From contig NZ_JAHXPT010000010.1 of assembly GCF_019431045.1 (NCBI RefSeq), positions 62,001-126,000 on the forward strand: a DNA stretch of 64,000 nt. Direction: 5' to 3'. The position numbers and the translations under genes were made by a program. Positions 1 through 9,703 of this stretch are shown here, piece by piece (the first letter of the stretch is position 1; the number at the start of each line of letters is the position of its first letter). The notes beneath the pieces were generated by a model. The model was not told where the DNA came from, made no database searches, and saw nothing but the letters and a program-made list of their open reading frames with translations. The stretch comes from Clostridium weizhouense (GTDB lineage: Bacteria > Bacillota > Clostridia > Clostridiales > Clostridiaceae).

Positions 1-65
1 AATGGAATTACTCTAGGAATATAAGTAATTAAGGCCATTATTAGTACACATATAATTATATACAT
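1..65 (-). CDS. azlD: AzlD family branched-chain amino acid transport protein (5' part only)
   Basis: The reverse strand opens with ATG at 65 and reads MYIIICVLIMALITYIPRV, a hydrophobic first helix with the TYIPR motif typical of AzlD. The gene runs off the left edge, so only about 21 residues are seen. Its start codon overlaps the azlC stop codon, as is usual for this pair, and an AGGAGG ribosome site lies just upstream at about 70-77. AzlD is the small membrane partner of AzlC in branched-chain amino acid export. The call rests on the neighbour and the short motif. Confidence 0.75.
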   Translation of the reverse strand, partial: MYIIICVLIMALITYIPRVIP

Positions 66-799
66 TATAAGTCCTCCTTTATAGGAAAAAAGTAAGCACC
101 TATTGCAGATGCTATTAAAGAAACAATAATAACAACAAATCCAGAAGAAATTTTATTTAAAAGAGGTAAATATTTAAATAAACAACTAAAAATAATAGCT
201 ATGATTACGACTAAAAATATAGGCTTTGATTTTTTAACTTGAGGTATTATTAAAGCTATAAACATAGAATATAAAGCTATACCTAGAGAATCTTGTAAGG
301 AATATGGAAGAATTTTAGTTGTTATAGCACCTATAAAAGTTCCTAATGCCCAACCTAAATAAGGAAGTGTAATTAATCCTAACATAAATTCTGCACTTAA
401 TTCTCCTTCTTCAAGAGATGCTAATGTAAAAGTCTCGTCTGTTACTCCGAATGAAATTATAAGTCGTTTAAATAATGGTATTTTATCATACATTTTTTGA
501 GAAAGAGATAATGACATAAGCATATATCTGATATTAATAATAAAAATAGTTAATGCTATTTCTAGATAGGAAGCTGTATTAAATATGAGATTAATGCCAG
601 CAAATTGTCCGGCAGATGTTAAATTGGTCATTGATATTAATAGAGCAATAAAAGGATTGAGTCCCCCTCTAACAGCCATCATTCCAAATGTTATTGAAAC
701 AGAAAGGTATCCTAACCCTATAGGAATTCCTTTTTTTAATCCATATTTATATTTAACTAAATTACTAGTTTTTTTATTTTTATTAATATTTTGTTCCAA
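65..799 (-). CDS. azlC: AzlC family branched-chain amino acid exporter, large subunit
   Basis: This integral membrane protein of about 244 residues has the AzlC signature near the N-terminus (KKGIPIGLGYLSVSITFGMMA), followed by AGQFAG and a long run of hydrophobic helices. AzlC with AzlD forms an inner-membrane exporter for leucine-type amino acids and their analogues. I chose the TTG at 799 because a run of six G (about 804-809) sits at ribosome-site distance before it. A TTG at 814 overlaps that run and is less likely. The gene is divergent from the dcw cluster and unrelated to it in function. Confidence 0.85.
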   Translation of the reverse strand: MEQNINKNKKTSNLVKYKYGLKKGIPIGLGYLSVSITFGMMAVRGGLNPFIALLISMTNLTSAGQFAGINLIFNTASYLEIALTIFIINIRYMLMSLSLSQKMYDKIPLFKRLIISFGVTDETFTLASLEEGELSAEFMLGLITLPYLGWALGTFIGAITTKILPYSLQDSLGIALYSMFIALIIPQVKKSKPIFLVVIIAIIFSCLFKYLPLLNKISSGFVVIIVSLIASAIGAYFFPIKEDL

Positions 800-964
800 A
801 GTTAATCCCCCCAAAAAAAGATATAAGGCATATTTAAAAAAATTATAACAAATAAGAAAAGAAAAATATAGAAAAAATAGGGAATTTGTTTTTAGATATT
901 TAAAGTATTTTTTTAAAAAAATAAAAATAATATATATTAAGGTAATATAATTGGAGGGAAAACA

Positions 965-1246
965 GTGGACTTAGTATTAGTATTTTTAGTTACAGCAATA
1001 GTAACTTGGAAAAGCATATATACGATTAATTTAATTTTAAAATTTTCTAAAGAAAAAAATAAAAAGGAAAAGTGGATTAATATAATATTATTTAATGGAT
1101 ATATAATATATTTTTATTTTTTGTTTAAAGCTGCAACAAATTCTATAGTATCTCCACTTGAAGGACCTATTTGGTTAATTGTAATTTTTATAATTCTTGC
1201 ATTTTGTAATCTTTTATATGATTTTAAAAATGGTAAGTCAGGATAA
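965..1246 (+). CDS. Small membrane protein of unknown function
   Basis: This 93-residue protein starts at GTG 965 behind a good GGAGGG site at about 953. It has a hydrophobic N-terminal helix (residues 1-25), a lysine-rich loop (KEKNKKEK), a second helix (about 38-55) and a third (about 68-86) ending in a charged tail. I do not recognise the family. It lies between the divergent azlC and the mraZ promoter region and may be transcribed alone. Confidence 0.55.
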   Translation: MDLVLVFLVTAIVTWKSIYTINLILKFSKEKNKKEKWINIILFNGYIIYFYFLFKAATNSIVSPLEGPIWLIVIFIILAFCNLLYDFKNGKSG

Positions 1247-1349
1247 TAAAATGTAGATTTATTAAATATATTTATAAAAAATCTTAATTAAATTAAAAAA
1301 TGTATATCGTATAGGAGGAAAAACTATATTTTTATAGAATAAATATAGT

Positions 1350-1379
1350 AAAGTGGTTTAAAGTGGTTCAAAGTGGTTG
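1350..1379 (+). promoter_or_regulatory. MraZ binding boxes (three direct repeats)
   Basis: Three consecutive 10-bp units begin at 1350, 1360 and 1370, each reading AAAGTGGTT plus one variable base. Direct AAAGTG repeats with a 10-bp period upstream of mraZ are the known operator of the MraZ regulator of the division and cell wall operon. They lie 47 nt before the mraZ start, in a 176-nt gap that also holds AT-rich sequence suitable for the promoter. Autoregulation of the dcw operon by MraZ is inferred. Confidence 0.85.
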
Positions 1380-1425
1380 AAATAGAGTTTAAATTACTGT
1401 AAATTATTAAGGTAGGAGTAAAATG

Positions 1426-1854
1426 ATGTTTATTGGAGAATATCAACATTCATTGGATTCAAAAAATAGAATGATTGTTCCGTCTAAACTAAGAGAAGAC
1501 CTTGGAGATAAGTTTGTTATAACTAAGGGACTAGATGGATGTCTTTATGCTTATCCGATAGATGAATGGAAAGTACTAGAAAATAAACTAAAAACTTTAC
1601 CTTTAACAAACAAAGATGCTAGATCATTTGTAAGATTCTTTTTTTCAGGAGCTTGTGTAATTGAATTGGACAAACAAAGTAGGGGATTAATTCCACAAAA
1701 TTTAAAAGAATATGCAAAAATAGAAAAGGACATAGTAAGTATAGGAGTATTATCAAAAGTCGAGATATGGAGTAAGGAACAATGGATCAATTATAATGAA
1801 TCAGATATTGATTTTGATTTAATTGCAGAAAAAATGAATGATTTAGGAATATAA
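1426..1854 (+). CDS. mraZ: Transcriptional regulator MraZ
   Basis: This 142-residue protein begins [15 protein letters not shown], the classic MraZ start, with two SpoVT/AbrB-like repeats (about residues 5-50 and 76-120). It is full length for the family. MraZ binds DNA as a ring-shaped oligomer and controls the dcw operon, and its operator repeats lie just upstream. I chose the second of two tandem ATG codons (1426) because the TAGGAG site is better spaced and the family starts with MFIGEY. rsmH follows after 12 nt. Confidence 0.95.
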   Translation: MFIGEYQHSLDSKNRMIVPSKLREDLGDKFVITKGLDGCLYAYPIDEWKVLENKLKTLPLTNKDARSFVRFFFSGACVIELDKQSRGLIPQNLKEYAKIEKDIVSIGVLSKVEIWSKEQWINYNESDIDFDLIAEKMNDLGI

Positions 1855-1866
1855 GGAGTTTTTATT

Positions 1867-2799
1867 ATGGAATTTAAACATGTTTCAGTTTTATTAAATG
1901 AATGCATAGATGCCTTGGATATAAAAAAAGATGGAATTTATGTAGATTGTACATTAGGAGGAGCCGGGCATTCATCACATATATTAAAAAAATTATCTAA
2001 AGAAGGTTTATTAATAGGTATAGATCAAGATAAAGATGCTTTAAAAGCAGCAAAAGAAAGACTAAAAGATTTTGAAAATGTAACTTATGTTCATAGTAAT
2101 TTTTATAACATAGATAACATTTTGGAAAATTTAGAAATTCCTAAAGTAGATGGAATACTAATGGATCTAGGAGTGTCTTCATATCAACTAGATGAAGGAG
2201 AACGTGGGTTTAGTTATATGAAAGATGCTCCACTAGATATGAGAATGAATAGAGAAAATGATTTTTCAGCTTATGAAATAGTAAATAAATATAGTGAGGA
2301 AAAGCTTTATAAAATAATAAAAGAATATGGAGAAGAACGATTTGCTAAAAGAATTGCAAATTTTATAGTTAATAGAAGAGTAGAAAAACCAATAGAAACA
2401 ACACTAGAGCTAGTTGACATAATTAAAGCTGCTATTCCAGCTAAGGCTAGAAGAGAAGGGCCACATCCAGCAAAGAGAACTTTTCAAGCTATTAGAATAG
2501 AAGTAAATTCAGAACTTCAGATATTAAATAAAACCATTGAAGATGGAGTAAATAGATTAAATCCAGGTGGAAGAATGGCAATTATAACATTCCATTCATT
2601 AGAGGATAGAATAGTAAAACTTAAATTCAGGGAACTTCAAGATCCATGTACTTGTCCGAAAGAATTTCCTATTTGTGTTTGTGGTAAAAAATCTAGTGTA
2701 AAATTAATATCTAGAAAAGGGATCGGACCTAGTAAAGAAGAAGTAGAAGAAAATCCAAGAAGTAGAAGTGCAAAGTTAAGAATAATTGAAAAACTATAA
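1867..2799 (+). CDS. rsmH: 16S rRNA m4C1402 methyltransferase RsmH
   Basis: This 310-residue enzyme methylates N4 of C1402 in 16S rRNA at the ribosomal P site. The SAM-binding loop GGAGHSSH starts at residue 31, and [12 protein letters not shown] and the C-terminal HSLEDRIVK motif are intact. A cysteine cluster ([13 protein letters not shown]) near residues 258-270 is normal in Firmicutes. It is the usual second gene of the dcw cluster and has a GGAG site in the 12-nt gap after mraZ. Confidence 0.96.
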   Translation: MEFKHVSVLLNECIDALDIKKDGIYVDCTLGGAGHSSHILKKLSKEGLLIGIDQDKDALKAAKERLKDFENVTYVHSNFYNIDNILENLEIPKVDGILMDLGVSSYQLDEGERGFSYMKDAPLDMRMNRENDFSAYEIVNKYSEEKLYKIIKEYGEERFAKRIANFIVNRRVEKPIETTLELVDIIKAAIPAKARREGPHPAKRTFQAIRIEVNSELQILNKTIEDGVNRLNPGGRMAIITFHSLEDRIVKLKFRELQDPCTCPKEFPICVCGKKSSVKLISRKGIGPSKEEVEENPRSRSAKLRIIEKL

Positions 2800-2844
2800 A
2801 AATAATTTTTGTTATGTTATAAATTAAGTGGGGATGTGAATAAT

Positions 2845-3348
2845 TTGGTAGAAAGAGAATATGATTATATTAAAGGTAGTACAGCAGTAAAACCATCTAG
2901 AAAAAGTATAGTAACTACACCAAGAAGAAGTAAATATAATTTACGCAAAGTTAAAAAGAATGCAAACAAAAAATTAAAAAATCAAAGTATAGAAACAAGA
3001 AAAAATGTACTTATGACATCCGTTATGATATTTTGCATAGGTGTTATGGTTATTACTGGAGATGCAAAAGTTTATAATATGCAACAAAAAGTAACTGAAG
3101 TGGATGGTCAGATTAAAGTTGCTCAGGAAACCAATGAAGCGTTAAGAGTTAAACTTTTAAAATTCTCATCTTTACAAAATATTAAGAACATTTCAGAAAA
3201 TAACTTGGAAATGGTAGTACCAAATAAAAGTGATATAGTTAAAATTGATTTTTCTGAAAACTATTTTGCAAATTTAGAGAATACTAATGATGAGGGAAAT
3301 AAAACAAAAAAAAGTTTATTTTCTAGATTTAAGGATGCCTTTAAATAG
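2845..3348 (+). CDS. ftsL: FtsL-like cell division protein
   Basis: This small bitopic protein of about 167 residues has a basic cytoplasmic tail, one transmembrane helix (VLMTSVMIFCIGVMVITG), and an extracellular coiled coil rich in Q, K and E, as in FtsL. It lies between rsmH and the penicillin-binding protein, the fixed place of ftsL. FtsL joins DivIB and DivIC to recruit septal wall synthesis. The start is uncertain: TTG 2845 follows a GGGGATG site, while GTG 2836 and TTG 2809 are in frame upstream. Sequence similarity in this family is weak, so position carries much of the call. Confidence 0.75.
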   Translation: MVEREYDYIKGSTAVKPSRKSIVTTPRRSKYNLRKVKKNANKKLKNQSIETRKNVLMTSVMIFCIGVMVITGDAKVYNMQQKVTEVDGQIKVAQETNEALRVKLLKFSSLQNIKNISENNLEMVVPNKSDIVKIDFSENYFANLENTNDEGNKTKKSLFSRFKDAFK

Positions 3349-3399
3349 TGCATCCCTACTTGCTTTTATCTAAAAGAAATTAGATGGAGGAATTAAACA

Positions 3400-5652
3400 G
3401 TGAAAAAGCCAAATTATAAAGATAGAGCAAAAATGCGAAAGAGATTGACAATTGTAGTTGTAGGATTAAGTTTTATTTTTTTTATTTTAACATTTAGATT
3501 ATCCTATATAATGATAGCTAAAAGACAAGAATATGCTGCACGTGCAGAGGAACAATGGACAAGTGAAGTAAAGATAGATGCAAGAAGAGGAAGAATTTTA
3601 GATAGAAACGGAAAAGAATTAGCTGTTTCTGCTAATGTTTATAGAGTTGATTTTGATTTAAACTCTATAAGATCATATTTAAATCAGGAATTAACAGAAA
3701 AGAGAATTCAACAATTAAATAGTATAGGAATAAACGTGGATTCAAGTAGAGAAAAGTTAACAACAGATGATATTGCACCAGTAATAGCAAAAGCTTTAGA
3801 TTTGGAAAATCAAAAGGTTAAAGAAAAGCTTGAAACTAAATTACCAAGTGGAGCAGATGCTGGTTCTGCAACTCTTATAAGAAGAATAGAGAAAGATGTG
3901 GCAGATAGGGTAAGAGAATTAAACATAAGTGGAGTTTTAGTATCGCCTGATACAAAAAGATATTATCCTAATAATAATTTCTTAGCACATGTACTTGGAA
4001 GTACTAATATAGATGGACAAGGTTTAACAGGTATAGAACTTCAGTATAATAGTTACTTATCAGGGGTTCCGGGAATGAAAATTGCTGAACTTGATAGAAA
4101 GAATGGAGAATTACCTTATACAATTTCTCAATTTACTCCACCAGTTGATGGAAAAGATGTTACTTTGACAATTGATGAGAATATTCAATTTTTTGCAGAA
4201 AAAGCAGCAGAGCAAGCATATGAAGATAATAAAGCTAAGGCTGTATCTATATTAGTTATGGATCCTAAAACAGGAGAAGTTTTAGCAATGGTAAATAAAC
4301 CGGATTTTGATCCTAATAGTCCATATAAAGGAACTGAAAGTTTTGAAGGAGCAAATGAAACAGAAAAATTACAAAAAATGTGGAGAAATAGATTAGTTAA
4401 TGATACGTTCGAACCAGGATCTATCTTTAAGGTTGTGACGGCTATTACAGGATTAGAAGAAGGTATTGTTAATGCAAATACAGATTTTTCATGTGCTGGA
4501 GGATTACATTTTGGCAATCGTTATATTAAATGTTGGAGAACTCAAGGACATGGAGCACAAAAATTCCCTGATATAATTCAAAATTCATGCAATGTAGGAT
4601 TTATGAAGTTAGGAGAAATGATAGGAAAAGAAAAATTATGTGAGTATATAGATAAATTTGGTTTTGGAAAAGTTAGTGGAATTGACTTGCCGGGAGAAGC
4701 TAAGGGTATAGTTAAGAAAGTAGATACAATTTCTGAAACAGATCTTGCAACAATAGCATTTGGTCAAACTAATACTGTAAATTCTGTTCAATATATGACT
4801 GCATTTAATGCGATTGCAAATGGTGGTACTTTAATCCAACCTCATATAATGAAAGAGGTTACACATAATGATAATAGTGGAGTTAAGGTTGTTGATGATA
4901 AGTTTAATCCTAAAAATTCTCAAGTAGCAAGCAAAGAGAAAACAGCAGAACTTAGAAGTTATCTTGAAAGAGTTGTAACTGGAGGATCAGGTGCAGGAAC
5001 ATTTATGGAAGGGTATCATATTGGTGGTAAAACAGGTACAGCGCAAAAAGTTAATAATGGAACTTATGGAGCGGGAAAATATATATCTTCATTTGTTGGT
5101 ATGGCACCAGTTGATGATCCGAAAGTTACAGTTATGGTTACAGTAGATGAACCAAGTAACGGAGCATATTATGCAGGACAAGTATGTACGCCAGCAGCTA
5201 AAATGGTATTTTCTGATATATTTAATTATTTAGATAGTAAATTTTCAGATGAAAATTCAAGTCAAATATCAAGAGATGTTGTAATACCAGAAGTAAGAGG
5301 GTTAAAAGTAGATGAAGCTCAAAAAATATTAAAAGCATCAAAATTAGATTTTGTATTAGAAGATTCAGGTGACGTAGTTATAGACATAAAGCCATATCCA
5401 GGATATGCAGTAAAAGAAGGCTCAAAAATAAATCTTTACACTGGAAATAATGGGTCTTATAATAAAAATGTTGTAATGCCAGATGTTAGAGGATATTCTA
5501 AATCTGATGCATCTAAGTTATTAACTAGTCTTGGAATAAATATAACATTTGATGGAGATGGAATAGTAACAAATCAGAGTGTTAATCAAGGTGAAGTTAT
5601 AACTAAAGGAATGTCAGTTAAGTTAACTCTAAATTCAGATTATAAAGACTAA
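3400..5652 (+). CDS. spoVD: Class B penicillin-binding protein, SpoVD/FtsI type, with two PASTA domains
   Basis: This 750-residue transpeptidase starts at GTG 3400 after a GGAGG site. It has an N-terminal transmembrane helix (about residues 18-38), the class B dimerisation domain, and a transpeptidase domain with Ser341-x-x-Lys (GSIFK), SCN at 396-398 and KTG at 544-546. Two PASTA repeats close the protein (VVIPEVRGLKVDEAQ and VVMPDVRGYSKSDAS). The PASTA pair and the adjacent SEDS gene point to SpoVD, the spore cortex transpeptidase. In clostridia lacking another dcw FtsI, the same protein may also serve division. Confidence 0.88.
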   Translation: MKKPNYKDRAKMRKRLTIVVVGLSFIFFILTFRLSYIMIAKRQEYAARAEEQWTSEVKIDARRGRILDRNGKELAVSANVYRVDFDLNSIRSYLNQELTEKRIQQLNSIGINVDSSREKLTTDDIAPVIAKALDLENQKVKEKLETKLPSGADAGSATLIRRIEKDVADRVRELNISGVLVSPDTKRYYPNNNFLAHVLGSTNIDGQGLTGIELQYNSYLSGVPGMKIAELDRKNGELPYTISQFTPPVDGKDVTLTIDENIQFFAEKAAEQAYEDNKAKAVSILVMDPKTGEVLAMVNKPDFDPNSPYKGTESFEGANETEKLQKMWRNRLVNDTFEPGSIFKVVTAITGLEEGIVNANTDFSCAGGLHFGNRYIKCWRTQGHGAQKFPDIIQNSCNVGFMKLGEMIGKEKLCEYIDKFGFGKVSGIDLPGEAKGIVKKVDTISETDLATIAFGQTNTVNSVQYMTAFNAIANGGTLIQPHIMKEVTHNDNSGVKVVDDKFNPKNSQVASKEKTAELRSYLERVVTGGSGAGTFMEGYHIGGKTGTAQKVNNGTYGAGKYISSFVGMAPVDDPKVTVMVTVDEPSNGAYYAGQVCTPAAKMVFSDIFNYLDSKFSDENSSQISRDVVIPEVRGLKVDEAQKILKASKLDFVLEDSGDVVIDIKPYPGYAVKEGSKINLYTGNNGSYNKNVVMPDVRGYSKSDASKLLTSLGINITFDGDGIVTNQSVNQGEVITKGMSVKLTLNSDYKD

Positions 5653-5702
5653 GTGATTTTGGATAAATTTTACAACTTTATTTAGAAGACTTAGTAAATT
5701 AC

Positions 5703-5729
5703 TAGCATGTGGGTTTTACTCACATGCTA
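5703..5729 (+). other. Perfect hairpin in the spoVD-murE gap
   Basis: TAGCATGTG at 5703-5711 pairs perfectly with CACATGCTA at 5721-5729 around a 9-nt loop. No T tract follows, so it is not a standard terminator. It may protect mRNA ends or attenuate read-through between spoVD and murE. It is the only notable structure in this 153-nt gap. Confidence 0.55.
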
Positions 5730-5805
5730 AATTAATGTAAAATTGAAAATCAAAAATAGTATTTAAAAAAGCTAAAAAGCATATTATTTAAGGAGATGGT
5801 TAAAA

Positions 5806-7260
5806 ATGAACCTTAAAGATATTTTAAAGGGGATAAATTATAAAGTTATACAAGGAAGTTTAGATAATGAAATAGTATCAATTAATTATGATAGTAGAAA
5901 GATTAGAAAATCAGATTTATTTGTTTGTATAAAGGGATTTGCAACTGATGGTCATAAGTATGTTCAAAGTGCGTTAGAAAATGGTGCTAAAGCTATTATA
6001 ATTCAAGATGATATAGAAGTTTCAGATAAGAATATTGCTTTAATAAAGGTTGATGATAGTAGAAAAGCATTGGCTATTATGGCAGGAAATTATTATGATA
6101 ATCCAAGCAAAAAAATGAAGATGATAGGTATAACAGGTACAAATGGAAAAACCACTACAGCTTTTATGATAAAATCAATTTTAGAATCTAACGGAAAGAA
6201 AGTTGGTTTAATAGGTACTATAGCTAATTACATAGGAAAAGAAAAAATTGATACAGAAAGAACTACTCCAGAATCATTAGAATTACAAGAATTATTTAAT
6301 AATATGGTAAACAAAGGTGTAGAATACTGTGTAATGGAAGTATCATCGCATTCATTAGAATTAGATAGAGTGTATGGAATAGATTTTGAAGTTGGAATAT
6401 TTACTAATTTAACTAGAGATCACTTAGACTTTCATAAAACATTTGAAAATTATTATAAAGCTAAATTTAAATTATTTAAAAGAAGCATTATAAGAATTGT
6501 TAATATTGACGATTATTATGGAAAACAAGTAGTAAGTGATTTAACTAATCTTAATGCAAATAATATATATGATTACTCAATAAAAGAAGATTCTTATTTT
6601 AAATCATATGATGAAAAAATGGGAAGTAAAAATATAAAGTTTAAAGTGAATTTATCAGAAAGTGAAGAATTTGTTTTATCAATTCCAGGAGAATATAATA
6701 TCTATAATGCACTTGGTGCGATAGGAGCATGTTATAAATTAGATATACCAGTTTTGGATATTAAAGAAGGTATTAATAAAGTAATAGTTCCAGGCAGATG
6801 TGAAAGAGCTGTAGTAGAGTATAATTTACCTTATGATATAATTATAGACTATGCTCATACCCCAGATGGTTTAGAAAATATTTTAAAAACAGCAAGAGGA
6901 TTTACAAAAGGAAGATTAATTGCTTTATTTGGTTGTGGAGGAGATAGGGATAAAGTAAAGAGACCTCAAATGGGTAAAATAGGTACAGATATAGCTGATA
7001 TTTCTATAATAACTTCAGATAATCCAAGAAGCGAAAAACCAATGCAAATCATAAAAGATATTGAATCAGGAATAGATAAGGATAATTATATAGTAATAGA
7101 AAATAGAAAAGAAGCTATAGAAAGAGCTATAGAAATAGCAAAAGAAGATGATGTTATAGTAATTGCAGGAAAAGGACATGAAACATATCAAATATTAAAG
7201 GATAAAACTATACATTTTGATGAAAGAGAAGTTGTAAAAGAAATATTAGATAATAAATAA
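5806..7260 (+). CDS. murE: UDP-MurNAc-tripeptide synthetase MurE, meso-DAP type
   Basis: This 484-residue Mur ligase adds the third amino acid of the peptidoglycan stem peptide. The ATP loop [11 protein letters not shown] starts at residue 108, and the DNPR motif (residues 405-408), which selects meso-diaminopimelate over lysine, is present. That agrees with the dapF gene at 21.9 kb. The 'E' type N-terminal UMP-binding domain and the C-terminal ligase domain ([15 protein letters not shown]) are complete. A GGAG site lies before the ATG, and murF follows after 14 nt. Confidence 0.95.
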   Translation: MNLKDILKGINYKVIQGSLDNEIVSINYDSRKIRKSDLFVCIKGFATDGHKYVQSALENGAKAIIIQDDIEVSDKNIALIKVDDSRKALAIMAGNYYDNPSKKMKMIGITGTNGKTTTAFMIKSILESNGKKVGLIGTIANYIGKEKIDTERTTPESLELQELFNNMVNKGVEYCVMEVSSHSLELDRVYGIDFEVGIFTNLTRDHLDFHKTFENYYKAKFKLFKRSIIRIVNIDDYYGKQVVSDLTNLNANNIYDYSIKEDSYFKSYDEKMGSKNIKFKVNLSESEEFVLSIPGEYNIYNALGAIGACYKLDIPVLDIKEGINKVIVPGRCERAVVEYNLPYDIIIDYAHTPDGLENILKTARGFTKGRLIALFGCGGDRDKVKRPQMGKIGTDIADISIITSDNPRSEKPMQIIKDIESGIDKDNYIVIENRKEAIERAIEIAKEDDVIVIAGKGHETYQILKDKTIHFDEREVVKEILDNK

Positions 7261-7274
7261 GAGGTGAACTAATT

Positions 7275-8636
7275 ATGGATTTAACTTTAAATGAAGTTAT
7301 TGAAGCTAGTAATGGAGAAATATTATTTAAAAATTGTGAGGGTATTTTTAATAAAGTTTCAACAGATACAAGAAAAATTGAAAAAGGAAGTTTGTTTATT
7401 GCACTTAAGGGTGAGAATTTTAATGGTAATGATTATGTAGTTGAAGCTATAAAAAAAGGAGCTTCAATTGTTATTGTTGATGAGGTAAAATTTGATTCAA
7501 AAGATTTAAATAATAATGGTGTAGTTATAAAGGTAGGTGATACAAAAGTAGCACTAGGAGCTATAGCAAAATATTATAGAGAAAAGTTAGGGATAAAAGT
7601 TGTAGGAATTACAGGTTCTACAGGAAAAACATCTACAAAAGATTTAGTAGCAGCTTTTTTAAGTGGAAAATACTCAGTATTTAAGACTAAGGGAAATTTT
7701 AATAATGAAATAGGTTTACCTCTTATGATATTAGAATTGGATTCAAGCTATGAAGTTGCAGTTTTAGAAATGGGTACAAATAATTTTAACGAGATTCATA
7801 GATTGGCAAATATTGCAATGCCAGATATTGCTACAATTACTAATATAGGAGTATCGCATATAGAAAATTTAAAAACAAGAGAGAATATACTTAAGGAAAA
7901 GCTAAGTATAACTGATTTTTTTAAAGAGAATAACCCATTAGTTATAAACAATGAAAATGATATGCTTCAAAAAATAAAAGAAGATAATAGATTTAAATTA
8001 GAAAAGATTGGCTATAATGAAGAATGTGAAGTGTATGCTAAAAACATAGATTTAACTGAAAAAACGACATCTTTTGATGTAGTGACTAAAAGTGGTGAAA
8101 GCTATAGATTTACATTAAATATGGTTGGAAAGCATAATGTGTTAAATGCTCTTTTAGGTATACAAATATCAAGAGAACTTGGAGTTACTTTTGAAGAAAT
8201 GAATGACGGACTTAAAAATTTACAAGCAACTTCAATGAGATTAGAATTTATAAAAAAAGGTGATTTTACAATAATTAATGATTGTTATAATGCTAGTCCG
8301 GATTCAATGAAAGCTGCATTAGATGTGTTAAAGACTTATTCAGGTAAAAGAAAAATAGCAGTATTAGGTGATATGGGTGAACTTGGAGACCATTCTAAAT
8401 CATCACATAAAATAGTTGGAGAGTATGCATTAGAAAAAGCAGATATAATATTATCAACTGGTAAATTTAAAGAAGATTATAAAGAGGGATTTGGAAAAGA
8501 TACATTAATATTTAATTCTAAAAATGAACTTATAGAATCTTTAACAAGACGAATTAAAAAAGATGATGTGATTTTAATTAAAGCATCAAGATCGGCAAAA
8601 TTTGAAGAAATAGTAAAATATATAGAAAATTTATAA
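7275..8636 (+). CDS. murF: UDP-MurNAc-pentapeptide synthetase MurF
   Basis: This 453-residue ligase adds D-Ala-D-Ala to UDP-MurNAc-tripeptide in the cytoplasm. The P-loop GITGSTGKTSTKD begins at residue 111. The central motif GKHNVLNALLG and the C-terminal INDCYNASPDSMKAAL and LGDMGELG motifs are typical of MurF. The start ATG 7275 follows GAGGTG. It is co-directional with murE and mraY and of normal length. Confidence 0.95.
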   Translation: MDLTLNEVIEASNGEILFKNCEGIFNKVSTDTRKIEKGSLFIALKGENFNGNDYVVEAIKKGASIVIVDEVKFDSKDLNNNGVVIKVGDTKVALGAIAKYYREKLGIKVVGITGSTGKTSTKDLVAAFLSGKYSVFKTKGNFNNEIGLPLMILELDSSYEVAVLEMGTNNFNEIHRLANIAMPDIATITNIGVSHIENLKTRENILKEKLSITDFFKENNPLVINNENDMLQKIKEDNRFKLEKIGYNEECEVYAKNIDLTEKTTSFDVVTKSGESYRFTLNMVGKHNVLNALLGIQISRELGVTFEEMNDGLKNLQATSMRLEFIKKGDFTIINDCYNASPDSMKAALDVLKTYSGKRKIAVLGDMGELGDHSKSSHKIVGEYALEKADIILSTGKFKEDYKEGFGKDTLIFNSKNELIESLTRRIKKDDVILIKASRSAKFEEIVKYIENL

Positions 8637-8642
8637 TATAAC

Positions 8643-8677
8643 AAAGGAGGTGAACTGCCTTAATAGGGCAGTATTAG
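8643..8677 (+). promoter_or_regulatory. mraY ribosome site with an intervening hairpin that sets the spacing
   Basis: A strong Shine-Dalgarno sequence AAAGGAGG (8643-8650) lies 27 nt before the mraY ATG, too far for normal initiation. Between them ACTGCCT (8654-8660) pairs with GGGCAGT (8666-8672) around the loop TAATA. Folding this stem leaves three bases before it and five after it, giving an effective spacing of 8 nt. Hairpin-bridged initiation regions are known from phage T4 gene 25. Here it is inferred from geometry alone. Confidence 0.65.
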
Positions 8678-9655
8678 ATGGGGGATATAGTAAAAGAATT
8701 AATAAATCCAATAATTTTATCAGCATTATTAATGGGGTTTGTATTTTCAATGATTTTAGGACCAATATTTATTCCAATATTACACAAGCTAAAATTTGGT
8801 CAAAATATTAGGAAAGAAGGTCCTAAAAGTCATCAAAAAAAATCTGGTACTCCAACAATGGGAGGTATTATATTTTTTATTTCAGTAACTGTTACAATGT
8901 TAATTATAGGATATAAGCCTACAGACGAAGCTATGGTAATATTATATTCATTGATTGCTTTTGGAATAATTGGGTTCTTGGATGATATATTAAAGATAAT
9001 TCATAAGGATAATCTTGGATTAAAGGCATGGCAAAAAATGTTATTATTAATTATGTTTTCAGTAGCATTAGCTTATTATGGTTATGTAAATATAGGATCA
9101 GAAATAATAGTTCCGTTTTTAAATAATTACCAATTAAATTTAGGAATATTGTATATACCTTTAGCAGTTGTATATTATTCAGCGGTAACTAATGCTGTTA
9201 ATTTAACTGATGGGATAGACGGCCTTGCGACATCTGTTACAGTTATTGTGCTAACATTCTTCACAATAATAGGGTTTAAAACAGGGCATTATCAAGTGGG
9301 AGTATTTTCTATTGCTCTTGCAGGAGCTTTATTAGGATTTCTTAGATTTAATGCTTTTCCGGCAAAAATTTTTATGGGTGATACAGGGTCATTAGCACTA
9401 GGAGGAGCTATAGCAACAATAGCTTTGATATTAAAAATGCCACTATTTATAATTATAGTTGGAGGTATATATGTTCTTGAAACTTTATCAGTTATAATGC
9501 AAGTTGCTTCATTTAAGTTGACAGGAAAAAGAATTTTTAAAATGGCACCTATACATCATCATTTTGAACAATGTGGCTGGAGTGAAGTGAAAATAGTTAC
9601 AGTATTTGCTACTATAACATTAGTTTTATGTATTATAGGATTTATAGCACTTTAG
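8678..9655 (+). CDS. mraY: Phospho-N-acetylmuramoyl-pentapeptide transferase MraY
   Basis: This 325-residue polytopic enzyme transfers phospho-MurNAc-pentapeptide to undecaprenyl phosphate, making lipid I. About ten transmembrane helices are visible. The active-site loops [20 protein letters not shown] (catalytic aspartates), FMGDTGS and the HHHFE histidine motif near the C-terminus are intact. No ATG with a closer ribosome site exists. The start depends on the bridged site described at 8643-8677. Confidence 0.95.
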   Translation: MGDIVKELINPIILSALLMGFVFSMILGPIFIPILHKLKFGQNIRKEGPKSHQKKSGTPTMGGIIFFISVTVTMLIIGYKPTDEAMVILYSLIAFGIIGFLDDILKIIHKDNLGLKAWQKMLLLIMFSVALAYYGYVNIGSEIIVPFLNNYQLNLGILYIPLAVVYYSAVTNAVNLTDGIDGLATSVTVIVLTFFTIIGFKTGHYQVGVFSIALAGALLGFLRFNAFPAKIFMGDTGSLALGGAIATIALILKMPLFIIIVGGIYVLETLSVIMQVASFKLTGKRIFKMAPIHHHFEQCGWSEVKIVTVFATITLVLCIIGFIAL

Positions 9656-9703
9656 CTGTATTGACAAATTAAACTTATTAATTGTGATTTGGAGGATTTG
9701 TGT

